From Streptomyces roseus (GTDB lineage Bacteria > Actinomycetota > Actinomycetes > Streptomycetales > Streptomycetaceae): a stretch of DNA of 64,000 nucleotides. Shown piece after piece: positions 24,988-32,573 of this stretch (positions within the stretch are counted from its first letter, which is position 1; each line of letters begins with the position of its first letter). The stretch spans positions 1 to 64,000 of the forward strand of contig NZ_LFML01000063.1 of the NCBI RefSeq assembly GCF_001044425.1. The letters are read 5' to 3'. The position numbers and the translations under genes were made by a program. Below the pieces are notes generated by a model. The model worked only from the letters and a program-made list of their open reading frames with translations. It searched no databases and was not told the DNA's origin.

Positions 24988-25758
24988 ATGGATAACAAGG
25001 TCGCCCTCGTCACAGGAGCCGCAGGAGGCATCGGCTTTGCCGTAGCCCGCCGGCTCGCCGAAGAGGGCGCGACGGTGGCCGCCGTCGACCGGGACGCCGA
25101 ACGGCTCCTGGAGTCGGTGGAGAAGCTGGTCGCCGACGGGCTGGACGTCCACGCCCACCCGGCCGACGTCACCGTCACCGAGCAGGTCGAAGCCGTCGTC
25201 GACGCCGTCGAGTCCGAACTGGGCCCGCTGGACTTCCTCGTCAACACGGCGGGGATCCTGCGCCTGGGCGAGGTGCGCGACTTCAGCGACGAGGACTGGC
25301 TCCAGACCTTCGAGGTCAACGTCAGCGGCGTCTTCCGGCTGTCGCGCGCCGCCGTCAACCGGATGATCCCCCGCAACCGCGGGGCCATCGTCACCGTCGC
25401 CTCGAACGCGTCCGGCACCCCGCGCACCGCCATGGGCGCGTACGGGGCCTCCAAGGCCGCCGCGACCATGCTCACCAAGACGCTCGGACTGGAAGTGGCC
25501 AAGCACAACATCCGCTGCAACATCGTCGCCCCCGGCTCCACCGACACGGCGATGCTCGCCTCGATGTGGGAGGACGAGCAGGGCCCCGCGAGGACCATCG
25601 CGGGCAGCCCCGAGTCCTTCAAGGTCGGCATCCCGCTGGGCAAGCTCGCCCGGACCAACGACATCGCCGAATCCGTGATCTTCCTGCTGTCCGACCGGGC
25701 GGCGCACATCACCCTGCACGTCCTGACCGTGGACGGCGGGGCCACGCTCGGCGCGTGA
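24988..25758 (+). CDS. DhbA/EntA-like short-chain dehydrogenase (DHHA to 3-hydroxyanthranilate)
   Basis: 256 residues, classical SDR. TGAAGGIG is the NAD-binding motif at residues 9-16, NTAG is at about 86-89, and Tyr152/Lys156 in YGASK are the catalytic pair. The family includes 2,3-dihydro-2,3-dihydroxybenzoate dehydrogenases. After a PhzD-type isochorismatase the substrate would be trans-2,3-dihydro-3-hydroxyanthranilate, giving 3-hydroxyanthranilate with NADH. ATG 24988 has AGGGAG 7 bp upstream. The DAHP synthase gene ends 19 bp before it and the isochorismatase follows after 69 bp. Confidence 0.85.
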   Translation: MDNKVALVTGAAGGIGFAVARRLAEEGATVAAVDRDAERLLESVEKLVADGLDVHAHPADVTVTEQVEAVVDAVESELGPLDFLVNTAGILRLGEVRDFSDEDWLQTFEVNVSGVFRLSRAAVNRMIPRNRGAIVTVASNASGTPRTAMGAYGASKAAATMLTKTLGLEVAKHNIRCNIVAPGSTDTAMLASMWEDEQGPARTIAGSPESFKVGIPLGKLARTNDIAESVIFLLSDRAAHITLHVLTVDGGATLGA

Positions 25759-25827
25759 GGGCGCCACCGACCGCCCCGCCCACACCTGCGCACCCCTTTT
25801 GAGGAACAGACATCCGAGAGGACAGTC

Positions 25828-26451
25828 ATGGCCGGCATACCGACCATCGAGCCCTATCCCCTCCCGACCGCGGGAGACCTTCCCCCCTCCATACCGCAGT
25901 GGACCTTCGACCCTGACCGGGCCGTCCTGCTCGTCCACGACATGCAGCGCTACTTCCTCGCGCCCTTCCCCGAAGCGCTGCGCGGCGAGCTGACCGACAA
26001 CGCCGTACTGCTGCGCGAGCACTTCAAGGCCCACGGCGCCCCCGTCGCCTACACCGCCCAGCCCGGCGGCATGACCCCCGAGCAGCGCGGGCTGCTCGCC
26101 GACATCTGGGGTCCGGGGATGCGTACGACGCCCGAGGACCGCGAGGTGGTCCCCGCGCTCGCACCCGAGCCCGGGGACTGGGTCTGCACCAAGTGGCGCT
26201 ACAGCGCCTTCTTCAACACCGACCTGCTGGAGCGCATGCGCGCCGCCGGCCGGGACCAGCTCGTCATCTGCGGCGTCTACGCGCACGTCGGCGTGCTGAC
26301 CACGGCCATCGAGTCCTTCAGCCACGACATCCAGACCTTCCTGGTCGCGGACGCGACCGGCGACTTCAGCGAGCTGGAACACCGGCTGGCCATCGACTAC
26401 GCGTCCAAGCGGTGCGCGGTCGTCACCACCGCCAAGGAGATCGCGGGATGA
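25828..26451 (+). CDS. Isochorismatase, PhzD type
   Basis: 207 residues, the PhzD length. Asp38 (LVHDMQRYF) and Lys122 (CTKWRYSAFF) occupy exactly the catalytic positions of PhzD. GVYAHVG replaces the Cys-containing motif of nicotinamidases, which also fits PhzD. It hydrolyses the vinyl ether of 2-amino-2-deoxyisochorismate to trans-2,3-dihydro-3-hydroxyanthranilate and pyruvate. Its stop overlaps the ATG of the PhzE-type synthase gene. No PhzF, PhzA/B or PhzG genes lie in the window, so the pathway leaves the phenazine route here. Confidence 0.93.
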   Translation: MAGIPTIEPYPLPTAGDLPPSIPQWTFDPDRAVLLVHDMQRYFLAPFPEALRGELTDNAVLLREHFKAHGAPVAYTAQPGGMTPEQRGLLADIWGPGMRTTPEDREVVPALAPEPGDWVCTKWRYSAFFNTDLLERMRAAGRDQLVICGVYAHVGVLTTAIESFSHDIQTFLVADATGDFSELEHRLAIDYASKRCAVVTTAKEIAG

Positions 26452-28391
26452 CCTCTCCCCTGCTGGCCCGCGTCCTGGGCCCCAATCCACCACCCTTCGC
26501 CCTTCTCTACCGCCCCGAGGCCACCGGCCCCGGCATCCTCGACGTGATCATCGGCGAGAGCGCCACCGTCGACTCCCTGGCGCAGCTCCGTGCGTCAGGT
26601 GCCGCGGACGCGGCGGACGCAGCGCACGGGCCGGCCGGGGCGGAGGTCCCGGCCGGCCCGGACGGGTCCGACGGCGCCCGGCACGAGGTGCTCGCGCTCA
26701 TCCCGTACCGGCAGATCTCCGAGCGGGGCTTCGCCGCCCCCGACGAGGACACCCCGCTGGTCGCGATGACCGTCACCGGGCAGGAGCGGATCTCGCTGGT
26801 CGAGGCCCTCACCCGGATCCCCGACCTGCCGATCGACCTCGACGGAGGGGCGTTCGACGTCTCCGACGAGGAGTACGCGGACACCGTGCGCCGGGTGATC
26901 TCCGACGAGATCGGCGAGGGCGCCGGCGCCAACTTCGTCCTCAAGCGCTCCTGGACCACCGGCATCCGCGCCTACTCCACCGGGCACGCGCTGACGCTCT
27001 TCCGGCGGCTGCTGCAACGGGAGACCGGCGCGTACTGGACCTTCGTCGTGCACACCGGCGAGCGCACCCTCGTCGGCGCCAGTCCCGAGCGGCACGTCAG
27101 CCTCCGCGGGGGCACCGCCGTCATGAACCCGATCAGCGGCACGTACCGCTATCCGGCGGCCGGGCCCTCGCTGCCGGAGGTGATGGACTTCCTCGCCGAC
27201 ACCAAGGAGGTCGACGAGCTCTACATGGTGGTGGACGAGGAACTCAAGATGATGGCCCGGATCTGCGAGGGCGGTGCCCGCGTCGACGGCCCGTACCTCA
27301 AGGAGATGGCCCGCCTCGCCCACACCGAGTACTTCATCGAGGGCCGCAGCACCCGGCCCCCCGAGGAGATCCTGCGCGAGACCCTGTTCGCCCCGACCGT
27401 CACCGGCAGCCCGCTGGAGAGCGCGGCCCAGGTGATCGCCAAGTACGAGCCGCAGGGCCGCGGTTACTACAGCGGCGTACTGGCGCTGATCGGCCGCGAC
27501 GAGCAGGGCGGGGACGCGCTGGACTCCTCCATCCTGATCCGCACGGCCGACATCGGCTCCGGCGGCGAGGTGCGCATCGGGGTCGGAGCCACCCTCGTGC
27601 GCCACTCCGACCCGTGGTCGGAGGTGGCCGAGACCGCCGCCAAGGCCGCCGGTCTGCTCGCGGCCCTGGAGTCGCAGGGTACCGCCGCCCGGTTCGCCGG
27701 GCACCCCACCGTCCGCGCGGCCCTGGAGGACCGCAACCGCACGATCGCCGGCTACTGGCTCGGGCAGGACCAGGGCCGGGCCTCCGTCGATCCGGCGCTG
27801 GCCGGCCGGCGGGTGCTGGTGGTCGACGCCGAGGACACGTTCACGGCGATGATCGCCCGCCAGCTGGACTCCATCGGCCTCGACGTGACGATCCGCCGCT
27901 ACGACGAGCCGTACTCCTTCGACGGGCACGACCTGGTGGTCATGGGCCCCGGCCCCGGCGACCCCCGGGACGCCTCCCACCCCAAGATCGCCCACCTGCG
28001 CACGGCGGTACGGACCCTGCTGGACGAACGGCGGCCCTTCCTGGCCGTCTGCCTCAGCCACCAGGTGCTGTCCACCACGCTCGGCTTCGACCTGGTCCGG
28101 CGCAGCGAGCCCAACCAGGGCGTACAGAAGGAGATCGACTTCTTCGGCCGGCCCGAACGGGTCGGTTTCTACAACACCTTCGCCGCCCGCTCCCTGGTCG
28201 ACACCGCCGTCGTCCCGGGCGTCGGGCTCCTGGACATCAGCCGCGATCCGGAGACCGGGGAGGTGCACGCCCTGCGCGGCCCGCACTTCGCCTCGATGCA
28301 GTTCCACGCCGAGTCGGTGCTGACCCAGAACGGACCGCGCATCACCGGGGACCTCCTGGCCTCGCTGACCGCGGGGATGCTCGCCGCCTGA
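26448..28391 (+). CDS. 2-amino-2-deoxyisochorismate synthase, PhzE type
   Basis: 647 residues: a chorismate-binding (anthranilate synthase component I-like) domain to about residue 430 (MNPISGTYRYP, ESAAQVIAKYEPQGRGYYSG, RIGVGATLVRHSDP) fused to a class I glutamine amidotransferase. The amidotransferase nucleophile is Cys535 in LAVCLSHQ, with His/Glu in SMQFHAES near the end. It aminates chorismate with glutamine-derived ammonia. Residues 60-80 form an Ala/Gly-rich insert. The gene is coupled to the isochorismatase by a 4-bp overlap, and a strong hairpin terminator follows. Confidence 0.93.
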   Translation: MTSPLLARVLGPNPPPFALLYRPEATGPGILDVIIGESATVDSLAQLRASGAADAADAAHGPAGAEVPAGPDGSDGARHEVLALIPYRQISERGFAAPDEDTPLVAMTVTGQERISLVEALTRIPDLPIDLDGGAFDVSDEEYADTVRRVISDEIGEGAGANFVLKRSWTTGIRAYSTGHALTLFRRLLQRETGAYWTFVVHTGERTLVGASPERHVSLRGGTAVMNPISGTYRYPAAGPSLPEVMDFLADTKEVDELYMVVDEELKMMARICEGGARVDGPYLKEMARLAHTEYFIEGRSTRPPEEILRETLFAPTVTGSPLESAAQVIAKYEPQGRGYYSGVLALIGRDEQGGDALDSSILIRTADIGSGGEVRIGVGATLVRHSDPWSEVAETAAKAAGLLAALESQGTAARFAGHPTVRAALEDRNRTIAGYWLGQDQGRASVDPALAGRRVLVVDAEDTFTAMIARQLDSIGLDVTIRRYDEPYSFDGHDLVVMGPGPGDPRDASHPKIAHLRTAVRTLLDERRPFLAVCLSHQVLSTTLGFDLVRRSEPNQGVQKEIDFFGRPERVGFYNTFAARSLVDTAVVPGVGLLDISRDPETGEVHALRGPHFASMQFHAESVLTQNGPRITGDLLASLTAGMLAA

Positions 28392-28396
28392 CGCGG

Positions 28397-28430
28397 CGCG
28401 GGGCGGTCCGGCCTCCCGGACCGCCCCGCG
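28397..28430 (+). terminator. Hairpin terminator of the 3-hydroxyanthranilate operon
   Basis: CGCGGGGCGGTCCGG (28397-28411) and CCGGACCGCCCCGCG (28416-28430) form a perfect 15-bp stem with loop CCTC, 5 bp after the stop at 28391. There is no T-run. The KASIII gene at 28523 therefore probably has its own promoter in 28431-28522, where GAGGAG near 28510 is its ribosome site. Confidence 0.85.
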
Positions 28431-28522
28431 GCCCCGTACCTGACAAGGTCCCACGGACGCCGTTGTCGGCATTTCCCCGGGACGGAACCATGAGTTTCAC
28501 GCAGTGTTGAGGAGTCGTAGAA

Positions 28523-29545
28523 ATGATCACGACGGGAAATCACGGTGCGCGCAATGCTTTTTCGGTGGGCGTGCTCGGTACGGGGTCGTACGTACCGGCT
28601 CATGTCGTTTCCAACGAAGAGGTCGGAGCGCCGGCCGGAGTCGATCACGAATGGATACTCGGCAAGACGGGAATACGCGAACGCCGTTGGGCCAAGCCCG
28701 ATGAGGCGACATCCGATCTCGCGGTGATCGCGGGTCGGGCCGCCCTGGAGAGTGCCGGCATCCGCGCCCGCCAGCTGTCCCTCATCGTCGTCGCGACCTC
28801 CACCCCCGACCAGCCGCAGCCGCCGACCGCCTCCGTGGTCGCCGACGAGCTCGGCGCGGACCAGGGCACCGCCGCCTTCGACGTCAACGGTGTATGCACG
28901 GGCTTCCTGTTCGCCCTCACCACGGCCCAGGGCATGCTCGCGGCCTCCTCCGGCGAGGGCTACGCCCTGGTCATCGGGGCCGACGTCTACTCCCGGATCC
29001 TCAACCGCGAGGACCGGCGCACCACGATCCTGTTCGGTGACGGCGCCGGCGCCGTCGTCCTCGGCCCGGTGGCCGGGGAGGACCGCGGCGTCCTCGCCAA
29101 CCGGCTGGCCAGCTACGCGGCCGACCGGCACCTGATCGAGGTCCCCGGCGGCGGCAGCCGTATTCCGGCGACGCCGGAAATCCTCGCCGAGGGGCTCCAG
29201 TACTTCACCATGAACGGCCGCGGCGTACGCGACTTCGTCGCCGAAAACGTCCCGCCCGCCATCGCGGCGTTCCTTTCGGAACGGGGTCTCACCCCGGCCG
29301 ATATCGCGCACTTCGTTCCCCACCAGGCCAACGGACGCATGCTGGAAAACCTCTCCGAGGAAATCGGAGTCGGCATCGACCGCACCTGGACCACGTACGA
29401 GAGGTACGGCAACACCGGCTCCGCCTCCGTCCCGATCACCCTCGACCGCGCGGCCCGCTCGGGCCGGCTGAACGAGGGGGACCTGGTCCTGCTCGCGGGC
29501 TTCGGCGGGGGCATGGCCCTCGGTCTGTCGCTGATCCGCTGGTAG
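28523..29545 (+). CDS. KASIII-like acyltransferase/ketosynthase
   Basis: 340 residues of the 3-oxoacyl-ACP synthase III family with complete triad: Cys125 (NGVCTGFLFAL), His267 (VPHQANGRM) and Asn297 (YGNTGSAS). FabH extends acyl chains. In the benzoxazole A33853 cluster the KASIII homologue BomK is reported to join 3-hydroxyanthranilate units by ester formation. No acyl carrier protein or FabD/FabF gene is present here, which favours a condensing or acyl-transfer role on CoA or AMP esters over fatty-acid synthesis. It starts a unit with the second NAT gene (72 bp downstream) and the FAD monooxygenase. Confidence 0.88.
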   Translation: MITTGNHGARNAFSVGVLGTGSYVPAHVVSNEEVGAPAGVDHEWILGKTGIRERRWAKPDEATSDLAVIAGRAALESAGIRARQLSLIVVATSTPDQPQPPTASVVADELGADQGTAAFDVNGVCTGFLFALTTAQGMLAASSGEGYALVIGADVYSRILNREDRRTTILFGDGAGAVVLGPVAGEDRGVLANRLASYAADRHLIEVPGGGSRIPATPEILAEGLQYFTMNGRGVRDFVAENVPPAIAAFLSERGLTPADIAHFVPHQANGRMLENLSEEIGVGIDRTWTTYERYGNTGSASVPITLDRAARSGRLNEGDLVLLAGFGGGMALGLSLIRW

Positions 29546-29617
29546 TCACCTCCCGCACACCCTCCCCTCCCTGCGCTGCCCGCCCCGCCGGAGAGCGACA
29601 CCCTTCAAGGAGATCCC

Positions 29618-30442
29618 ATGCTGGACGCAACCCCGATCGACGACGCCCGGGTCGACGCCTACCTCACCCGGATCGGCGCCACCCGCCCGGCGCAGCCCGA
29701 CCTCGCCGGGCTGCGGCACCTGGCCGAACGCGCCGTGCTGTCGGTCCCGTTCGAGAACCTCGACTACCACCTCGAAGGCCGCGAGATCCACATGGACAAG
29801 CGGTCCGTGGACAAGGTCGCGATCGACAGCCGCGGCGGCGGCTGCTACGAGGTCAACCCGGCCCTCGGCTTCGTGCTGGAGGCCCTCGGCTACCAGGTCG
29901 ACATCCTGCCGGGCCGCGTGCACCGCCCGGAGGGCGTGGGCCCCTTCCTCGGCCACCTCGCCCTCAAGGTGACCATCGGCGACGACGCGTACCTCGTCGA
30001 CACCGGCTTCGGCCGCAACAGCCGTTTCCCGCTCGACTGGAACAGCCGCGAGGTCCAGAGCGACCCGCACGGCGAGTACCAGCTCAAGGACGTCGAGGAC
30101 AAGCCCGGCACCGTGGACCTGTGGCTCGGCGGCCGCCCGCTGTACCAGGTGGTCGAGACCCCGGTCCGCATCGAGGACTACGCCCCGTCGCTGTGGTGGT
30201 ACCGCACGGCGCCCGACTCCTCGTTCATGCAGGCCCTGTTCTGCTCCATCCGCACCGAGAACGGTCTGGTGACCCTCAAGGGCCGCCACCTGAACGTCGT
30301 CGACGGCGACCAGCGCTCGAAGACCGTCCTCCAGGACGACGCCGAGGTCATCGCCGCGTACAAGACGCACTTCGGCATCAGCCTCGACCGTCTGCCCACC
30401 GAGCCGGAGAACTCCGTCACCACCGGCGTCCGCACCGACTGA
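29618..30442 (+). CDS. Arylamine N-acetyltransferase family protein (copy 2)
   Basis: 274 residues, paralogous to the protein at 4682 and sharing long stretches such as VPFENLDYHL and the FMQ(A/D) region near residue 205. The catalytic triad is intact: Cys76 in RGGGCYE, His113 in LGHLAL and Asp128 in YLVDTGF. AAGGAG precedes ATG 29618. It lies between the KASIII-like and FAD monooxygenase genes. Two active-looking copies suggest two distinct acylations or amide bonds, or acceptors differing in oxidation state (amine against hydrazine). Confidence 0.88.
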   Translation: MLDATPIDDARVDAYLTRIGATRPAQPDLAGLRHLAERAVLSVPFENLDYHLEGREIHMDKRSVDKVAIDSRGGGCYEVNPALGFVLEALGYQVDILPGRVHRPEGVGPFLGHLALKVTIGDDAYLVDTGFGRNSRFPLDWNSREVQSDPHGEYQLKDVEDKPGTVDLWLGGRPLYQVVETPVRIEDYAPSLWWYRTAPDSSFMQALFCSIRTENGLVTLKGRHLNVVDGDQRSKTVLQDDAEVIAAYKTHFGISLDRLPTEPENSVTTGVRTD

Positions 30443-30458
30443 GAGAGTCCCAGAGGCC

Positions 30459-32072
30459 ATGGCTGACCTGATAGCCGGCGAGAGCCGGCCCACGAGAGAG
30501 GGCGAAGCGGTTTCCGCCGCCGGGGCGTCCGACCTGGACGTCCTGGTGGTCGGGGCCGGCCCCACCGGACTGCTGACCGCCGTCGAACTGCTGCGGCGCG
30601 GCATCAGGGTCCGCGTGATCGACCGTGCCGTCGAACCCATGCTGACCCCCAAGGCCCTGTCCGTCTGGCCGCGCGCCCTCGACATCCTCGAGGACACCGG
30701 TCTGGGCGGCGTGGTCGACGAGGAGTCCGTACGGATCAACACGCTGAGCTATTTCTCCGAACGGCGCCCGCTGGCCTCCTTCGGATTCCCCGACGACCTG
30801 GCGTGCCGCACCCTGCCCCAGCACGTCACCGAGCGGCTCCTCACCGAGCGGCTGGAGGAACTGGGCGGCAAGATCGAGCGCGGGGTGCGGCTGCTGGCCC
30901 TGGACGGTCTGGACTACTCCGGCCGGATCGAGGCCACCGACGGCGTGACGGCGGTGCTGGAGACCCCTGAGGGGCTGCAGCGGCTGCGGGTGCCGTTCGT
31001 CGTCGGCGCCGACGGTGCCGGCAGCTCCGTCCGCGGCCAGCTCGGCGTCGGATTCGAGGGGTCCACTTACGAGATGGCCTTCGCACTCATCGATGCCCGC
31101 ATCGATGGGTATCTCCCTCCGGACGAGTGCCACTTCTACCAGTCCGCGAACGGCGCCCTGGTGATCGTGCCCATCCCGGGCGGCATCTTCCGCTTCCTGT
31201 CGGTCATGCCCCAGGGCGGCGGCGAGGTCGACGCCGCCATGATGCAGGCGGTCATCGACGAGCGCGGTCCGCGCGGCGTACGGATCAAGGAGGCGGTTTG
31301 GAAGGCCGTGTTCCGGGTGCACGCCCGGCGGGCGAGCGCATTCCAGCGCGGCCGGGTCTTCCTGGCCGGCGACGCCGCCCACGTGCACAGCCCGGCCGGC
31401 GGGCAGGGCATGAACAACGGCCTCCAGGACGCGCACAACCTCGCCTGGAAGCTGGCCTCGGTGATCCGGGGCGAGTCCCCCTCCTCCCTGCTCTCCTCCT
31501 ACGGCGAGGAGCGCGCGGAGGTCACCCGGCAGCTCGTGCGCGACACCGACTTCCAGACCCGGGCCTGGCTGTTCAAGTCCAAGGCCAGCGTGGCGGCGCG
31601 CGACGCGGCCTTCCGGCTCCTCGACCGGACCGGGATCGTCTCGGAGTTCTACGCCCCGGTGATGGCCGGCCGCAGGCTCTCCTACCCGCCGACCCGCGAC
31701 ACCCAGCAGCCCTCGGGCTGGACGGGCTGCCGCGTACGGCGTTCCCTGCCCGGCGTGCTGGAGGTCGGAGCGGTCTTCCCGCGCCGTCTGGCACTCGCGT
31801 ACGGGATCTCCGGACCGGCCGCGGATCCGCACGGCTGGAATCTGGCGGTCGTGCCGGACGGGAACAGGGGCTGGGAAGAGGAATTGGGCCACATCGTGGC
31901 GCAATGGCCACTGGTGCGGCAAGTGACCGTACGGCGCCGCGACGCCGCCGCTCAGGCCGGATGCGGAGCCGCGGGCTACTACTTGATCCGGCCGGACGGT
32001 CATATCGCCGCTCACGGCCATGCACGGGATCTGGGAAGGCTCGAAGCGGAACTCCGACTCTCCTTTTCCTGA
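30459..32072 (+). CDS. FAD-dependent aromatic hydroxylase (PHBH/MhpA-type monooxygenase)
   Basis: 537 residues. Class A flavoprotein monooxygenase motifs are present: VVGAGPTGLL (FAD ADP) after a 25-residue leader, FVVGADGAGSSVR (DG motif) and FLAGDAAHVHSPAGGQGMN (FAD ribityl/pyrophosphate). The C-terminal thioredoxin-like extension (about residues 400-537) ending in PDGHIAAHG is typical of the phenol hydroxylase and polyketide-hydroxylase subgroup. It probably hydroxylates the aromatic ring using NAD(P)H and O2; oxidative decarboxylation or ring opening are alternatives. It begins 16 bp after the second NAT gene. It is the last gene of locus 1. Confidence 0.88.
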   Translation: MADLIAGESRPTREGEAVSAAGASDLDVLVVGAGPTGLLTAVELLRRGIRVRVIDRAVEPMLTPKALSVWPRALDILEDTGLGGVVDEESVRINTLSYFSERRPLASFGFPDDLACRTLPQHVTERLLTERLEELGGKIERGVRLLALDGLDYSGRIEATDGVTAVLETPEGLQRLRVPFVVGADGAGSSVRGQLGVGFEGSTYEMAFALIDARIDGYLPPDECHFYQSANGALVIVPIPGGIFRFLSVMPQGGGEVDAAMMQAVIDERGPRGVRIKEAVWKAVFRVHARRASAFQRGRVFLAGDAAHVHSPAGGQGMNNGLQDAHNLAWKLASVIRGESPSSLLSSYGEERAEVTRQLVRDTDFQTRAWLFKSKASVAARDAAFRLLDRTGIVSEFYAPVMAGRRLSYPPTRDTQQPSGWTGCRVRRSLPGVLEVGAVFPRRLALAYGISGPAADPHGWNLAVVPDGNRGWEEELGHIVAQWPLVRQVTVRRRDAAAQAGCGAAGYYLIRPDGHIAAHGHARDLGRLEAELRLSFS

Positions 32073-32155
32073 GCTCCAATCCACCGATATCCGAACGTCG
32101 ACATCCGGCCAATCAAATACCGGATAGCCCCCCGGTTTACTCGTTAGACTGGCCG

Positions 32156-32173
32156 TTCCCGTTCCGTTCCCAT
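32156..32173 (+). promoter_or_regulatory. SARP-type heptamer repeats upstream of the small peptide gene
   Basis: TTCCCGT (32156-32162) and TTCCCAT (32167-32173) are direct repeats spaced exactly 11 bp, the spacing SARP regulators use. They sit about 110 bp before the ATG at 32285. A perfect 9-bp inverted repeat, TCCGTTCCC (32163-32171) with GGGAACGGA (32192-32200), overlaps them. The gap 32073-32284 contains no other gene. Confidence 0.65.
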
Positions 32174-32284
32174 ACCACCTCCCGCTCAAGCGGGAACGGA
32201 GAGGGACTGGAGCAGGAAGCCCCGTTGCGAATCTCTGTCACGTCGAAAGCGACACGGGATTTCCAAACAAACAAGGGGTTCGAA

Positions 32285-32476
32285 ATGCGCGGCAAGCTCG
32301 CTGGTCTGGTCGGTATCTTCGCGGTCGCCCTCGCCCTGGGCCTGGGTACGGCAGTCGAGCAGGACCACCAGGCCAACGGCACCAAGAGCCACTCCGTACT
32401 GGCCGACAACAAGGGTCCGGGCGTCGCCCCGTCCACGCCCCCGACCACGCCGCCGGCGACCCCCACGGGCGTCTGA
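32285..32476 (+). CDS. Small secreted peptide precursor next to the SARP gene
   Basis: 63 residues. A signal peptide is evident (MRGK, then LAGLVGIFAVALALGLGTA), followed by a short hydrophilic region and a Pro/Thr-rich C-terminus (APSTPPTTPPATPTGV). ATG 32285 has AAGGGG about 8 bp upstream. It has its own promoter with SARP-type repeats and ends at a bidirectional hairpin shared with the convergent regulator gene. No enzymatic domain is possible at this size. A secreted signalling peptide sensed by the regulator's TPR domain is an attractive guess, but a cell-wall or inert secreted peptide is also possible. Confidence 0.7.
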   Translation: MRGKLAGLVGIFAVALALGLGTAVEQDHQANGTKSHSVLADNKGPGVAPSTPPTTPPATPTGV

Positions 32477-32490
32477 ACCACCCCGTACAA

Positions 32491-32530
32491 GCAGTGGGCC
32501 CCGTCCGGGAATCCGGACGGGGCCCACTGC
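32491..32530. terminator. Bidirectional hairpin terminator
   Basis: A perfect 18-bp stem (32491-32508 with 32513-32530) and GAAT loop lie between the convergent peptide gene (stop 32476) and regulator gene (stop 32574). Confidence 0.9.
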
Positions 32531-32573
32531 TGTGCCGTGCCACCGCGGCGCCGGGCCGGGGGCCCGCGCTCCG

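Noticed and set aside
23796..28391. Phenazine biosynthesis locus
   Set aside because: PhzC-, PhzD- and PhzE-like genes are present, but PhzF, PhzA/B and PhzG are not, and a DhbA-like dehydrogenase diverts the intermediate to 3-hydroxyanthranilate.
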